NCBI GenBank assembly: GCA_045565995.1 | Contig: JBJLEF010000001.1 | Span: forward strand, 1,240,001 to 1,304,000 | Reading direction: 5' to 3' | DNA: 64,000 nucleotides | From: UBA721 sp002705165 | GTDB lineage: Bacteria; Planctomycetota; Planctomycetia; Pirellulales; Pirellulaceae | Shown: positions 34,531 through 42,813 of the stretch, in pieces | How positions within the stretch are numbered: the stretch's first letter is position 1 | How the letters are laid out: the number at the start of each line of letters is the position of its first letter | Program-made: the position numbers and the translations under genes | Notes under the pieces: model-generated | What the model was told of the DNA's origin: nothing | Databases searched by the model: none | What the model saw: the letters and a program-made list of their open reading frames with translations, nothing else

Positions 34531-35646
34531 CTATTTAGACAAGGTCGGGGTATGATCCAATGCCATATTGATCCATTGGTAGCTGCGTTCTTCAGCTTCC
34601 TTGGTTAAAGGATGACCTGTCCGATGGTTATAAAATGCGATGGTCGGTTTACGGAGGTAGAATCTGTAGACGGCCATCGCTTTTGCTATAAATGGCCAAC
34701 TGCGGTCACCATCCGCTGAATCTCCCGCGATCAATAAGAACGGACGAGGAGCGATTAACGCGAGTAACTCATCATGATCGTGATGAAAGGACTTGTTGAT
34801 CGTTTCACCTAAGTACCAGGGGGCGTCCCAATTTGAAAACTTAGTACTGATCCCGCCTTCACTAAATACGGTGGCTTTGATCCGTTCGTCAAATGCGGCA
34901 AGGTAGAGAACTTCTTTTGCTCCTAAGCTATGCCCCACGCAGCCGATTCGGTTCGCATCCACCTCTGGCATCGCTGCTAGAATGTCCGTGGCAACCTGAG
35001 CGTCATAGAGCATCCGAGCCATACCTTTCGACTCCGGATATCTCATCAGGAACTGTTCCGCCATTTCACGGGCTTTAATTCCATAGTTGGTAGGCCATAG
35101 ATAATTTCGAGGAACGATCGCGATCATCCCTCGTTGAGCGGCACCGAGGCCATGAAATTCTTCAGGTCGTCCATCGATACCCGCTGGAAGGTCAATACTG
35201 TTTTCCACGGTAGAGTGGAGAACAACGATACCTGGTACTTTCCCTTTTAATTCGAGCGGTTTAAGGATGTATGCCTCGACGAAGTCCCCTGAGAGGACTT
35301 CGTATTTCACCAGAATTCTTTCGACGCTTCCTACTTCTTCGCGTTGGAGAACTTCTAGTCTTGGCAAACTACGTTTTTGTGTGGCCAGCGGACCTAGATA
35401 AGTGAGCCAGCGATGTTTAATAACATCGCGGGGACTGGACCTATCAACCTCAGCATGCTCCCACTGCTTGCGTGTCGTCACTACCTGATGGGCATTCAAT
35501 GACCACTGTTTCATAGGAGTAATACCAAATTCGCCGGCCGGAGGTGTTTGGGCGTCTTGGAGCCACGGAAGTTTGGAGATTTGCCCTTGGCTGCATACGG
35601 GAAAGATGAGGGCCAGAGTCGTAACGAGAAGTAATTGTTTTAGCAT
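34531..35646 (-). CDS. Secreted alpha/beta-hydrolase (acetylxylan esterase-like)
   Basis: About 371 residues from the ATG at 35646, which opens with a signal peptide (MLKQLLLVTTLALIFPVCSQGQ); an upstream in-frame ATG (35832) would overlap the divergent FIST gene and is unlikely. The body is an alpha/beta hydrolase: VPGIVVLHSTVEN, nucleophile elbow GHSLGAKEVLYLAAF, and a late PFLLIAGDSADGD (acid) with HRTGHPLTKEA (base). It resembles the acetylxylan esterase/dienelactone hydrolase proteins common in planctomycetes. Probably deacylates polysaccharide. It is the only gene on this strand between the topoisomerase operon and the LRR lipoprotein. Confidence 0.85.
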   Translation of the reverse strand: MLKQLLLVTTLALIFPVCSQGQISKLPWLQDAQTPPAGEFGITPMKQWSLNAHQVVTTRKQWEHAEVDRSSPRDVIKHRWLTYLGPLATQKRSLPRLEVLQREEVGSVERILVKYEVLSGDFVEAYILKPLELKGKVPGIVVLHSTVENSIDLPAGIDGRPEEFHGLGAAQRGMIAIVPRNYLWPTNYGIKAREMAEQFLMRYPESKGMARMLYDAQVATDILAAMPEVDANRIGCVGHSLGAKEVLYLAAFDERIKATVFSEGGISTKFSNWDAPWYLGETINKSFHHDHDELLALIAPRPFLLIAGDSADGDRSWPFIAKAMAVYRFYLRKPTIAFYNHRTGHPLTKEAEERSYQWINMALDHTPTLSK

Positions 35647-35777
35647 GGTTTTTAATGGGTGAACGGATTCGGGTGTACATGATTCATGACAGGAGTGTTC
35701 TATTAATGATACCTCTACTATATTGACGGTAGGGTTTACCTCGCAAACTGTAATTTGATCCAAAGAGAGGATTTGGT

Positions 35778-36944
35778 GTGGCACAAAACGCATTTGCCAG
35801 CGCAGTGATAACAACGACTGATTGGAGAGCATCGCTGGAAACCAGTTGCCAGAATTTAAATAGTCACTTGAGCAACCAGATTGATCTCTTAGTGCTATTT
35901 GTATCGGCTCACTTTCAGGCCCATTTGGAAGAGATCACGGAGTGCCTGCAAACTCAGCTGTCCCCTCGGCATCTAATCGGCGGCACAGGGGAAAGTATTG
36001 TTGCCGATGCAACTGAAATAGAAACGAGTCCTGCTATTTCTCTTTGGTGTGCATCGTTACCAGAGACTCAGATTGACTCCATGCGTCTGACCTTTGAGAG
36101 GACTCCGGATGGAGGCACCTTCATCGGCTGGCCTGACTCACTAGGCAGTGAGTGGGAAGAGAATTCAGTCATGCTTTTAGTGGGAGAGCCATTTTCGTTT
36201 CCAGCCGATGGGTTGCTGAGTAGGTTGGAAGAAGACCGGCCGGGCGTGCCGGTTGTAGGTGGCCTGGCATCAGGTTTTCAAATGCCAGACGAGAACAGAA
36301 TTATCATCGGCTCGGAAGTATATAACAACGGAGCGGCCGCTGTTGTCCTCCAGGGTGGTGTAAAAACAAAGACGGTTGTTTCTCAAGGCTGTCGACCGAT
36401 TGGTGACCGATTTGTGATTACAGCGGCCGAACAGAATATGATTACCGGGCTTGGTGGTAAGCCGGCATTGGAGGTACTCAAAAATCTCTATGAAGAGTTG
36501 CCAACCAACGAACAGAGAGCCATGCAGAATGGATTTCATATCGGCCGTGTCGTCAGTGAGTATCAGGAAGAGTACCAGATAGGTGACTTCCTGATTCGTA
36601 ATGTTGTTGGTGTTGATCCGGAGCAAAAAGCAGTCGTTGTCGCTGATTATTTACGAGTGGGTCAAACGGTACAATTTCATATTCGTGATCACGAATCGGC
36701 CAGTTTAGAATTAAACCAATTACTAAGTCAGCTTGAAACGCCATGTGCTGCCGCCTTATTATTTACGTGTAACGGGCGTGGTACTCGAATGTTCGAAGTG
36801 GAATCTCATGATGCAGCTACGTTGAGTAAACACTTAGGATCGATACCGGTGACCGGAATATTTGCTCAGGGTGAATTAGGCCCTGTTGGCGGCAAGAACT
36901 TTTTACATGGCTTTACAGCCAGCATTATTGCATTTGAATCATGA
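35778..36944 (+). CDS. FIST-domain signal-transduction protein
   Basis: A 388-residue protein covering a full FIST_N plus FIST_C pair. N-terminal motifs include LLVLFVSAHFQAH, LIGGTGESIV and PVVGGLASGF; the C-terminal half carries GRVVSEYQEEYQIGDFLIRNVVG and AALLFTCNGRG, typical of FIST_C. FIST is a sensory module thought to bind small ligands such as amino acids. The protein has no output domain and no signal peptide. The start is GTG with AGAGAGG seven bases before it. The next gene overlaps its stop by four bases, giving a likely two-gene operon with a TRASH-type exported protein. Confidence 0.92.
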   Translation: MAQNAFASAVITTTDWRASLETSCQNLNSHLSNQIDLLVLFVSAHFQAHLEEITECLQTQLSPRHLIGGTGESIVADATEIETSPAISLWCASLPETQIDSMRLTFERTPDGGTFIGWPDSLGSEWEENSVMLLVGEPFSFPADGLLSRLEEDRPGVPVVGGLASGFQMPDENRIIIGSEVYNNGAAAVVLQGGVKTKTVVSQGCRPIGDRFVITAAEQNMITGLGGKPALEVLKNLYEELPTNEQRAMQNGFHIGRVVSEYQEEYQIGDFLIRNVVGVDPEQKAVVVADYLRVGQTVQFHIRDHESASLELNQLLSQLETPCAAALLFTCNGRGTRMFEVESHDAATLSKHLGSIPVTGIFAQGELGPVGGKNFLHGFTASIIAFES

Positions 36945-37621
36945 AACAATTCTCTCTCGGCCTCGTACTTTTAACCGTATTTTCTCTGTCCCAAGTATTT
37001 GGAATTGAGAAAGTGAAACCTCAGTTGGAACTTCAGGAAATTCAGGAGTTCATTGGGCAATGGAAAGGTGTAGGGCAGCTCAAGCGAGGTTCAACTCAAG
37101 GTGGCTGGATTGAAGAGAGTCTTTGGGAATGGAAGTTTAGCAAACAGGACTCGGCTTTGGTCTATAAAAGCCCTAAGGGTAAGTTCGTTAAAGAACTCAA
37201 GGTGTCGTTTGAAGGCGACATGTATGTAGCGCAAGGTATTAATGCTGATGGCGATAAAATCGAACTGCGAGGAAATCGTGATGACAGTGGTAAGTTAGTG
37301 TTAATGAATGCCGGGCAGACATTGCCTTCGCGTATTTCTTTCCGGACAGTAGCAGCCGGGAAACGAATGGTCGTTTCGTTCGAACGTAAAATCTCTGAAG
37401 CGTTATACACTCGTTTGGGTGAAGTGGGAGCTACTCGCAAGGGGAGTATGTTTGGCAAGGGCGTTCAGGAAGTTGTTTGCATCGTATCGGGTGGAAAAGG
37501 GACGATGCCGGTCAGCTTTGAAGGTCAGACGTACTACGTTTGTTGTACGGGTTGCCGCGACTACTTCAATGAGAATGCAGCCGCAATCGTGGCCGAGTAT
37601 GCGAGCAAAAAAAAGAACTAG
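36941..37621 (+). CDS. Secreted protein with C-terminal TRASH/YHS-like metal site
   Basis: A 226-residue protein with a signal peptide (SLGLVLLTVFSLSQVFGIE). Residues about 30-165 form a beta-rich domain resembling lipocalin/FABP-like secreted folds (FIGQWKGVGQL). The C-terminal 50 residues fit the TRASH metal-binding pattern: a first Cys, twenty residues, then CCTGC (C-X20-C-X3-C), followed by RDYFNENAA. TRASH/YHS sites bind copper, zinc or heavy metals. The start overlaps the FIST stop by four bases, so the genes are probably translated together. A metal-sensing pair is plausible but not shown. Confidence 0.78.
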   Translation: MKQFSLGLVLLTVFSLSQVFGIEKVKPQLELQEIQEFIGQWKGVGQLKRGSTQGGWIEESLWEWKFSKQDSALVYKSPKGKFVKELKVSFEGDMYVAQGINADGDKIELRGNRDDSGKLVLMNAGQTLPSRISFRTVAAGKRMVVSFERKISEALYTRLGEVGATRKGSMFGKGVQEVVCIVSGGKGTMPVSFEGQTYYVCCTGCRDYFNENAAAIVAEYASKKKN

Positions 37622-37643
37622 GAAGGTTGAGCTAACGAGTCAC

Positions 37644-38666
37644 CTAGTCGATCGGATTGAGTGAACGGAAGATTGCACCAAGAGTTCCTCCGGCTTTTTC
37701 TTCTTCCTCCGCAGATTCCTCCGCAGAATCTTCCGATACGTCTTCTTCCATAGTAGCGTCTTTATCACTACCGCCCGAAAATAAGCTGGTAAACGCATCA
37801 AAAGGGCTCTTTCGGGATTCGCCTTCCCCTTCCCCTTCGCCTGTATCCCGGCTTTGTTGGGGCCGACTACCCAATCCGCCAGGTCTGCCCTGTCCAGAAC
37901 CGAATTCCTGACGTTCAAAGTCGATGTAGGTGTCAGGCAGGAGTTGTTGTAATTTAACGACACCAGCTTGAGTGACTTGAGTACCTGAAAGGCTAACCGA
38001 GTTCAGGTAGGATAAGCCACCCAGAACAGCGATCCCTTTGTCAGTCACGGCTGTATTGCTAATGTCCAGCGTATTTAGATTCTTGAGGTTGCCAAGCGTG
38101 GCCAGCCCTTCATCCGAAATCTGAGAGCCAGAAATCGTCAATTGTCTTAGTTCAGGAAGTTCGGCCAAGGCTGCAACTCCGGTATTCGTTAGTTGCGAAC
38201 CATCCAGTTGAAGGATTTTAACCGAGGAGATATCAGCAATGGCAACAGCGACATCATCAGGACAGTTCTTGTAGGCAATTTGGAACAGAGGTAAATCCAT
38301 AATCGCCTGGATTCCTTCGCCGGTAATCTGTGTTCCAGTGATGTTGAGCGTATTCACTTTGGTTAGCCCGGCAAGGTGTTTAATTCCCGCATCTGAAATC
38401 GGTGAGCCGGATAGATCCAGCATCTCAAGATTATCAACTTCAGCTAAGACGGAGAGATCAGCGTCAGAGATGGTCTTACTTTCCAGGCTCATTCGCAAGG
38501 CACTAAAGTCAATAGAAATAGCTCCACGCCCAGTCCAGTTCCCACCGAGTTCTTCGACTTTCTTTTGTGCTGCAGATTGTTCTTCAGAGACTTCAATTTC
38601 ATCCGAACCACAACCGGTCAAAGCGAATACGAACAGCAGGGTTGGAATAAGTCGTAAGTGTCGCAT
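37644..38666 (-). CDS. Leucine-rich-repeat lipoprotein
   Basis: A 340-residue protein with a lipobox (FVFALTGCGSDE; LTGC) for lipid attachment at Cys19. Residues about 50-245 are leucine-rich repeats of about 24 residues with the LxxLDLSGSxISDxGL pattern seen in planctomycete LRR proteins. The C-terminal part is low complexity: GEGEGEGE at about 275, then an acidic EESAEEEE stretch. Membrane-bound, probably periplasmic or outer, binding protein. It sits 153 bp after the DUF1571 gene on the same strand. No enzyme motif is seen. Confidence 0.85.
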   Translation of the reverse strand: MRHLRLIPTLLFVFALTGCGSDEIEVSEEQSAAQKKVEELGGNWTGRGAISIDFSALRMSLESKTISDADLSVLAEVDNLEMLDLSGSPISDAGIKHLAGLTKVNTLNITGTQITGEGIQAIMDLPLFQIAYKNCPDDVAVAIADISSVKILQLDGSQLTNTGVAALAELPELRQLTISGSQISDEGLATLGNLKNLNTLDISNTAVTDKGIAVLGGLSYLNSVSLSGTQVTQAGVVKLQQLLPDTYIDFERQEFGSGQGRPGGLGSRPQQSRDTGEGEGEGESRKSPFDAFTSLFSGGSDKDATMEEDVSEDSAEESAEEEEKAGGTLGAIFRSLNPID

Positions 38667-38819
38667 GGGTAATTTCGCCTGAAAATAAAGAGAACTGAAT
38701 AAAGAAGAGAGCCGATCGACCGTCGAATCATGCTTTCAATATAATTTGTGGACTCACGACTGTGAATTGTTTCAGTCCCAGAAGCATACGAATAAATAGC
38801 TCCCTGAAGAGCTGAGTAT

Positions 38820-39749
38820 TTAGTCAGGATAGTTATAAGCGGGGTTTTCCGGATCAAAATCCAGGTCTTTCAGCCCGGCATTTAGCCTGAGCTTGTGATA
38901 AATATATTCCTCGACCAAAGGTGGTTCCTGCTGGGCCAGAGGCCAATCCCAGGTGGCTAACCGAATGGGGATCATTCGCTCCATATCCATATCAATTTCT
39001 GCGATATGGAAGGTGAATGGTTCCTGTTTGTGCGGATGTACAATTCTCAAACGAGTGCAGTCAACCTCCGCCACTTGGATATTTTTAATGATTTGAACGT
39101 CACAATCCCCATGCTTACGATCTCGTAAGCCGTATTGCGTGAGTTTTTGCATTAGCCGTAGCAGTCCGGTCTCGGTGACGGGGTAGCGATTACCGACCAT
39201 TGCAACAAAGCTGTCCGGTGCCTGGACAACTTTAAACAGACCAAGCAGGCCGGACTCATGCGCGACGATCTTATTGTCATTCTGCCCTTCCACCCAAATG
39301 ACTTCTCGCCCCTTCGTATTTTCAGGCTTGGTGAATTTAACGTAGATTGAAAAGGCCTGGTCGTCCCGTGGATTACGGATCTTAACTTCCATGGAACTCG
39401 GTGGCATTTCCTGCGCACCAATACGTTCCCGCCGTGATAAGACAGCGGTGTAGTCGACAAGGTTTTCCTCCATCCGCTTGATCGATTGATATGCGATTTT
39501 CAGAATAGGATCGAGAGGGTGGGTGTCGTCTGTTTGATCGGCTCCTTCAATATCTTCTTGTGGTTGATCGAGAACCTGTCGGCGTTCATTTTGTCTGGCC
39601 GATTCACGAACATAAAACCAACCGCTGGCAACGATGGTGATACTCAATATGAGTAAAAACGTTTTCTTGATCGAGAAAGAAAAAATCCTTTCCTTAGCAT
39701 CCGCTGTGGTAGGCCGTTCATCGGTACAAGATTGGTGCTGGTCGTTCAT
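38820..39749 (-). CDS. DUF1571 membrane-anchored protein
   Basis: A 309-residue protein with one N-terminal membrane helix (FLLILSITIVASGWFYV) and an exported DUF1571 domain. Family features are SIKRMEENLVDYTAVLSRRERIG, the beta-strand core VWVEGQNDNKIVAHE, and GTRYPVTETGLLRLM-like (here GNRYPVTETGLL). The fold is related to outer-membrane lipoprotein carriers of the LolA type, but no lipid ligand can be claimed. The gene overlaps the upstream sulfatase by one base (TAATG), the last of a tight four-gene run. Confidence 0.85.
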   Translation of the reverse strand: MNDQHQSCTDERPTTADAKERIFSFSIKKTFLLILSITIVASGWFYVRESARQNERRQVLDQPQEDIEGADQTDDTHPLDPILKIAYQSIKRMEENLVDYTAVLSRRERIGAQEMPPSSMEVKIRNPRDDQAFSIYVKFTKPENTKGREVIWVEGQNDNKIVAHESGLLGLFKVVQAPDSFVAMVGNRYPVTETGLLRLMQKLTQYGLRDRKHGDCDVQIIKNIQVAEVDCTRLRIVHPHKQEPFTFHIAEIDMDMERMIPIRLATWDWPLAQQEPPLVEEYIYHKLRLNAGLKDLDFDPENPAYNYPD

Positions 39750-41245
39750 TACGGTTGTGGCTTTCCAGCTTCTTTGCTTTGGCGAAGAATGGACTCCAGC
39801 TGTTTCACAATTTCGGGATGTTTCTGCCAGAGATTATTGGTTTCAGACAAATCTTCACTAAGGTTGAACAACTGACCTGTGGGCCCACCCTCACTAGGTT
39901 TGAGATCTCTTGGTTGAGTAAATCCGCCGCTACCCAAACCGGTAATCATTTTCCATTGCCCCATCCGAACGCCGAAGTACTTCGGATTATTACTGGTGAT
40001 AAGTGTGTTCCGCGGTGGCTCTTCCAGTTTGGGCATGAATAGCAACGGTGATTGATTAATACTGTCCTGGGCCTGCCCGATCGGGACTTCTTGTCCTGTC
40101 AATACCGCCAGAGTGGCCAGCATATCCGTGTGACAGATGAGGTGTTCGTTGACGGTACTGGCAGGTGTTTGGCTTGGCCAGCGAACGATAAATGGAACGC
40201 GGTGCCCGCCCTCATAAGAATCCGCCTTCATGCCTCGCAGTGATCCGGTGCTGCTATGTCCCAGACGTTCCGTGTCGGCAGGGTACCAGACTGGACCGTT
40301 GTCGCTCGTGAATACGAGCAGTGTGTCATCGGCCATTCCGTATTGCTCGAGTCGTTTCATGATTTGACCGACCATGTCGTCCACCATCATCACAAAGTCG
40401 CCGTACATACTGGCATTGCTTTTGCCCGTAAACCTTTTACCCGGAAGCCAGGGGGTGTGTGGAGCGGGGAGGGGTAGATAGAGGAAGAAAGGCTTTCGTG
40501 TTTTCGGTGGTAATTGTGCCCGCGTATCCAGAAAGAAATTTGCTCGTCTTGATATAGTTGGCAGCACTTCGGCGTGTACAAATCCGGGAGCTACTCGTCC
40601 CTTCCGCCAGAACGCCCCCTGAATTCTGGTCCAGCCGTCACTGAAATTGTCTCCGATTGTTTCCGTCGGAGCCAGCAATGGCTTACGGTTTTGGATCCAA
40701 TAATAAGGTGGAATATCCAGTGAGGCGGGTATTCCAAAGAAGTAATCAAATCCACGATCCTTCGGTCCGCCATGGAGGCCTTGGGAGTAATCTGCTTTGT
40801 CTTTACCACCGACGAATCCCAGATGCCATTTTCCAAGCATCGCGGTGTCATAGCCGGCTTTTTTGAGCATCCCCGGAAGAGTTAGTTGCTCTTCTTTAAT
40901 ACAGGGATCGGTTCGTTCTTTGAGAGTCGTCCGAAATGGATATTGGCCCGTTAACAAGCCATAACGCGTTTGGACACAAAGTCCGGCAGGAGCATGAGCA
41001 TCAGTGAAACGCATACCTTGCTTTGCCAGTTGATTCAGATTTGGTGTATCGATTTTTGAATCTGAGTTGTATGCCTGAATATCGCCATAGCCCATATCAT
41101 CAGCCATGATGAAAATGATATTTGGCTTAAACTTCGGGTTGTTCGCAGCCACTGGAGTCGCCGAAACGCTTAGGGAGCCCAAGCCGAAACTGATAAATAG
41201 AAACAAGATAAATGGATGATACATTTGGTGAGGTGTCATTTTCAT
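39749..41245 (-). CDS. Secreted sulfatase with unusual CVQTR maturation motif
   Basis: A 498-residue type I sulfatase with a signal peptide (MYHPFILFLFISFGLGSLSVSA, from Met8). Core motifs are NIIFIMADDMGYGDI, GKWHLGF and TSDNGPVWY. The sulfatase motif reads LCVQTRYGLLTG: Cys90 is present but the usual Pro (CxPSR or CTPTR) is Gln (CAA), one base from the Pro codon. Maturation to formylglycine may be poor or may use another route. The start overlaps the TPR lipoprotein stop by four bases, supporting the ATG at 41245, and its stop overlaps the DUF1571 start by one. Confidence 0.88.
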   Translation of the reverse strand: MKMTPHQMYHPFILFLFISFGLGSLSVSATPVAANNPKFKPNIIFIMADDMGYGDIQAYNSDSKIDTPNLNQLAKQGMRFTDAHAPAGLCVQTRYGLLTGQYPFRTTLKERTDPCIKEEQLTLPGMLKKAGYDTAMLGKWHLGFVGGKDKADYSQGLHGGPKDRGFDYFFGIPASLDIPPYYWIQNRKPLLAPTETIGDNFSDGWTRIQGAFWRKGRVAPGFVHAEVLPTISRRANFFLDTRAQLPPKTRKPFFLYLPLPAPHTPWLPGKRFTGKSNASMYGDFVMMVDDMVGQIMKRLEQYGMADDTLLVFTSDNGPVWYPADTERLGHSSTGSLRGMKADSYEGGHRVPFIVRWPSQTPASTVNEHLICHTDMLATLAVLTGQEVPIGQAQDSINQSPLLFMPKLEEPPRNTLITSNNPKYFGVRMGQWKMITGLGSGGFTQPRDLKPSEGGPTGQLFNLSEDLSETNNLWQKHPEIVKQLESILRQSKEAGKPQP

Positions 41246-42813
41246 AGTGCGTCGTAGCGGATGATTTGAGGGAGTCTAGATTTAGAATAGGGGTCAAGAT
41301 TAAAAGGTATTTTCAGTCGTTCTTCTGATGCGACAGCTTCGGTAAACTTGCCCTGACCGGCCAATACATAGCCGTCCGCCACAAGACGGCTCTCTCCGCC
41401 AAGTTTACTTGAGAGTTGTGAAGCTTTTGAGATATTCCTCTGTGCTTCCTTGCCTGCTGCAAAGGCGTATACGCCGTAGTAGGCAACGGCCTGATCTTCC
41501 GGAAATAGTTTTAGTCCGGTTTCTAACTGTTGTTGAGCGTTTTCAAATCGTCCGTCCGTTAGTTGACAGTAGATAAGCAAAGTCATTGCAGTTTGATCAG
41601 CGGGGAATAGGTCGACAATGTGTTGCAGGTGTTCTATGGCGGCAGCTGGATCGTTGTTTTGCAGCAGAGTATTGACGTAAGTTTGTCTAATCTCCCGGCT
41701 GTTAGGTTCAATTTCAACGGCTCGTTGCAGGTGCGACAGGGCGCCGGGCATGTCGTCTTTAGAGAGCGCGATCAGCCCTAAGCCGGTGATAGCGCGTGAG
41801 TGTGCGGGATCGATCGCTAGCGTATCATTGAAATGAGCTGAGGCTGCTTGTACTAATCCCATACGAAATTTGGCGAGCCCCAGATTTAAGTGAAGGGACG
41901 GGTCGTTCGGAGAGTGCTTAAGTGCATTGCTATAGAGTTTAATTGCCGTTGGGTAATCACCATACAAAAACAGGGCGGTGTCTCCCCGAGCTCTTAGAGC
42001 CGCTGGCGAATCTCTCAGATCTCCAACAGCCTGCATTAGCTTATCAGGAATGCTAAGTTCTGTACTTCCTTGCTCAAATGCGGTTTTATGAAGTTGTGCC
42101 TGCCGGTTATTTCCGATTTTGCTGTAAGCCATCATTAGACTGTAATGAGTATTACGCGCGTTTGGATTTAGCTTTAACGCATCCTGCAGATGTTTGATGG
42201 CGGTCTCAGGCTCCGTGGCGAGCGCGATTTTCCCTAAGCCCCAATGCACGATTGCGTTATTCCTGATCTGTAACGCTTTTTCGAAGGCGTTTTGAGCCTC
42301 TTCTGGTTGATTCAGAGACAAGTAGGCATCACCCAGATAATAGTAGATCGCATGCAACAGCTCGGGTGTTGTCTTGTTCAACGTGATATAAACGCGTTCA
42401 GCTTCTCGGAGATATTTAATGGCAGCTGATGTATCGTGGGTGTCGAGATAGATCTGAGCCAGTAAGTAATTCCAGGGAAGATTGTTGTCCGGATCTAGTA
42501 AGATCGCATTTTTGTAGCAGATGGCAGCTTCATCCAAAAAACTATAGGCATGAAGTAATTGGCCAACGGTTGCGTATTGCGTCGCAAGATCATCAGGTTG
42601 AAGAGGAAGCTCCCTTTCACCGGTCTGAATTTGGAGAATGGATGTGCACGCGGATTTGATCTTGCTCTGTGCCACCGTATCCAGTTTGCTCAGTTCCGGG
42701 AGCGTGATTGGCTGCACACCAGTGGGAATTTCATAAGCACGATTGTTGCAGCCGGCGATTAAACCAAATGCCCCAATCAGCGTGAACATCAGCGTGAAGA
42801 TAGTGAATCTCAT
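41242..42813 (-). CDS. TPR lipoprotein
   Basis: A 523-residue protein with a lipobox (GAFGLIAGCNNRAY; Cys22) followed by many tetratricopeptide repeats of 34 residues, for example LHAIYYYLGDAYLSLNQPEE and SRAITGLGLIALSKDDMPGA. It is presumably a periplasm-facing lipid-anchored scaffold. It overlaps the CRTAC1 lipoprotein gene upstream and the sulfatase downstream by four bases each (ATGA). The repeated coupling suggests that these lipoproteins and the sulfatase act together. Confidence 0.88.
   Translation of the reverse strand: MRFTIFTLMFTLIGAFGLIAGCNNRAYEIPTGVQPITLPELSKLDTVAQSKIKSACTSILQIQTGERELPLQPDDLATQYATVGQLLHAYSFLDEAAICYKNAILLDPDNNLPWNYLLAQIYLDTHDTSAAIKYLREAERVYITLNKTTPELLHAIYYYLGDAYLSLNQPEEAQNAFEKALQIRNNAIVHWGLGKIALATEPETAIKHLQDALKLNPNARNTHYSLMMAYSKIGNNRQAQLHKTAFEQGSTELSIPDKLMQAVGDLRDSPAALRARGDTALFLYGDYPTAIKLYSNALKHSPNDPSLHLNLGLAKFRMGLVQAASAHFNDTLAIDPAHSRAITGLGLIALSKDDMPGALSHLQRAVEIEPNSREIRQTYVNTLLQNNDPAAAIEHLQHIVDLFPADQTAMTLLIYCQLTDGRFENAQQQLETGLKLFPEDQAVAYYGVYAFAAGKEAQRNISKASQLSSKLGGESRLVADGYVLAGQGKFTEAVASEERLKIPFNLDPYSKSRLPQIIRYDAL

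Noticed and set aside
37817..37840. Simple repeat (CCTTCC-type) in the LRR lipoprotein gene
   Set aside because: Encodes the Gly-Glu run of the low-complexity tail; explained by the protein.
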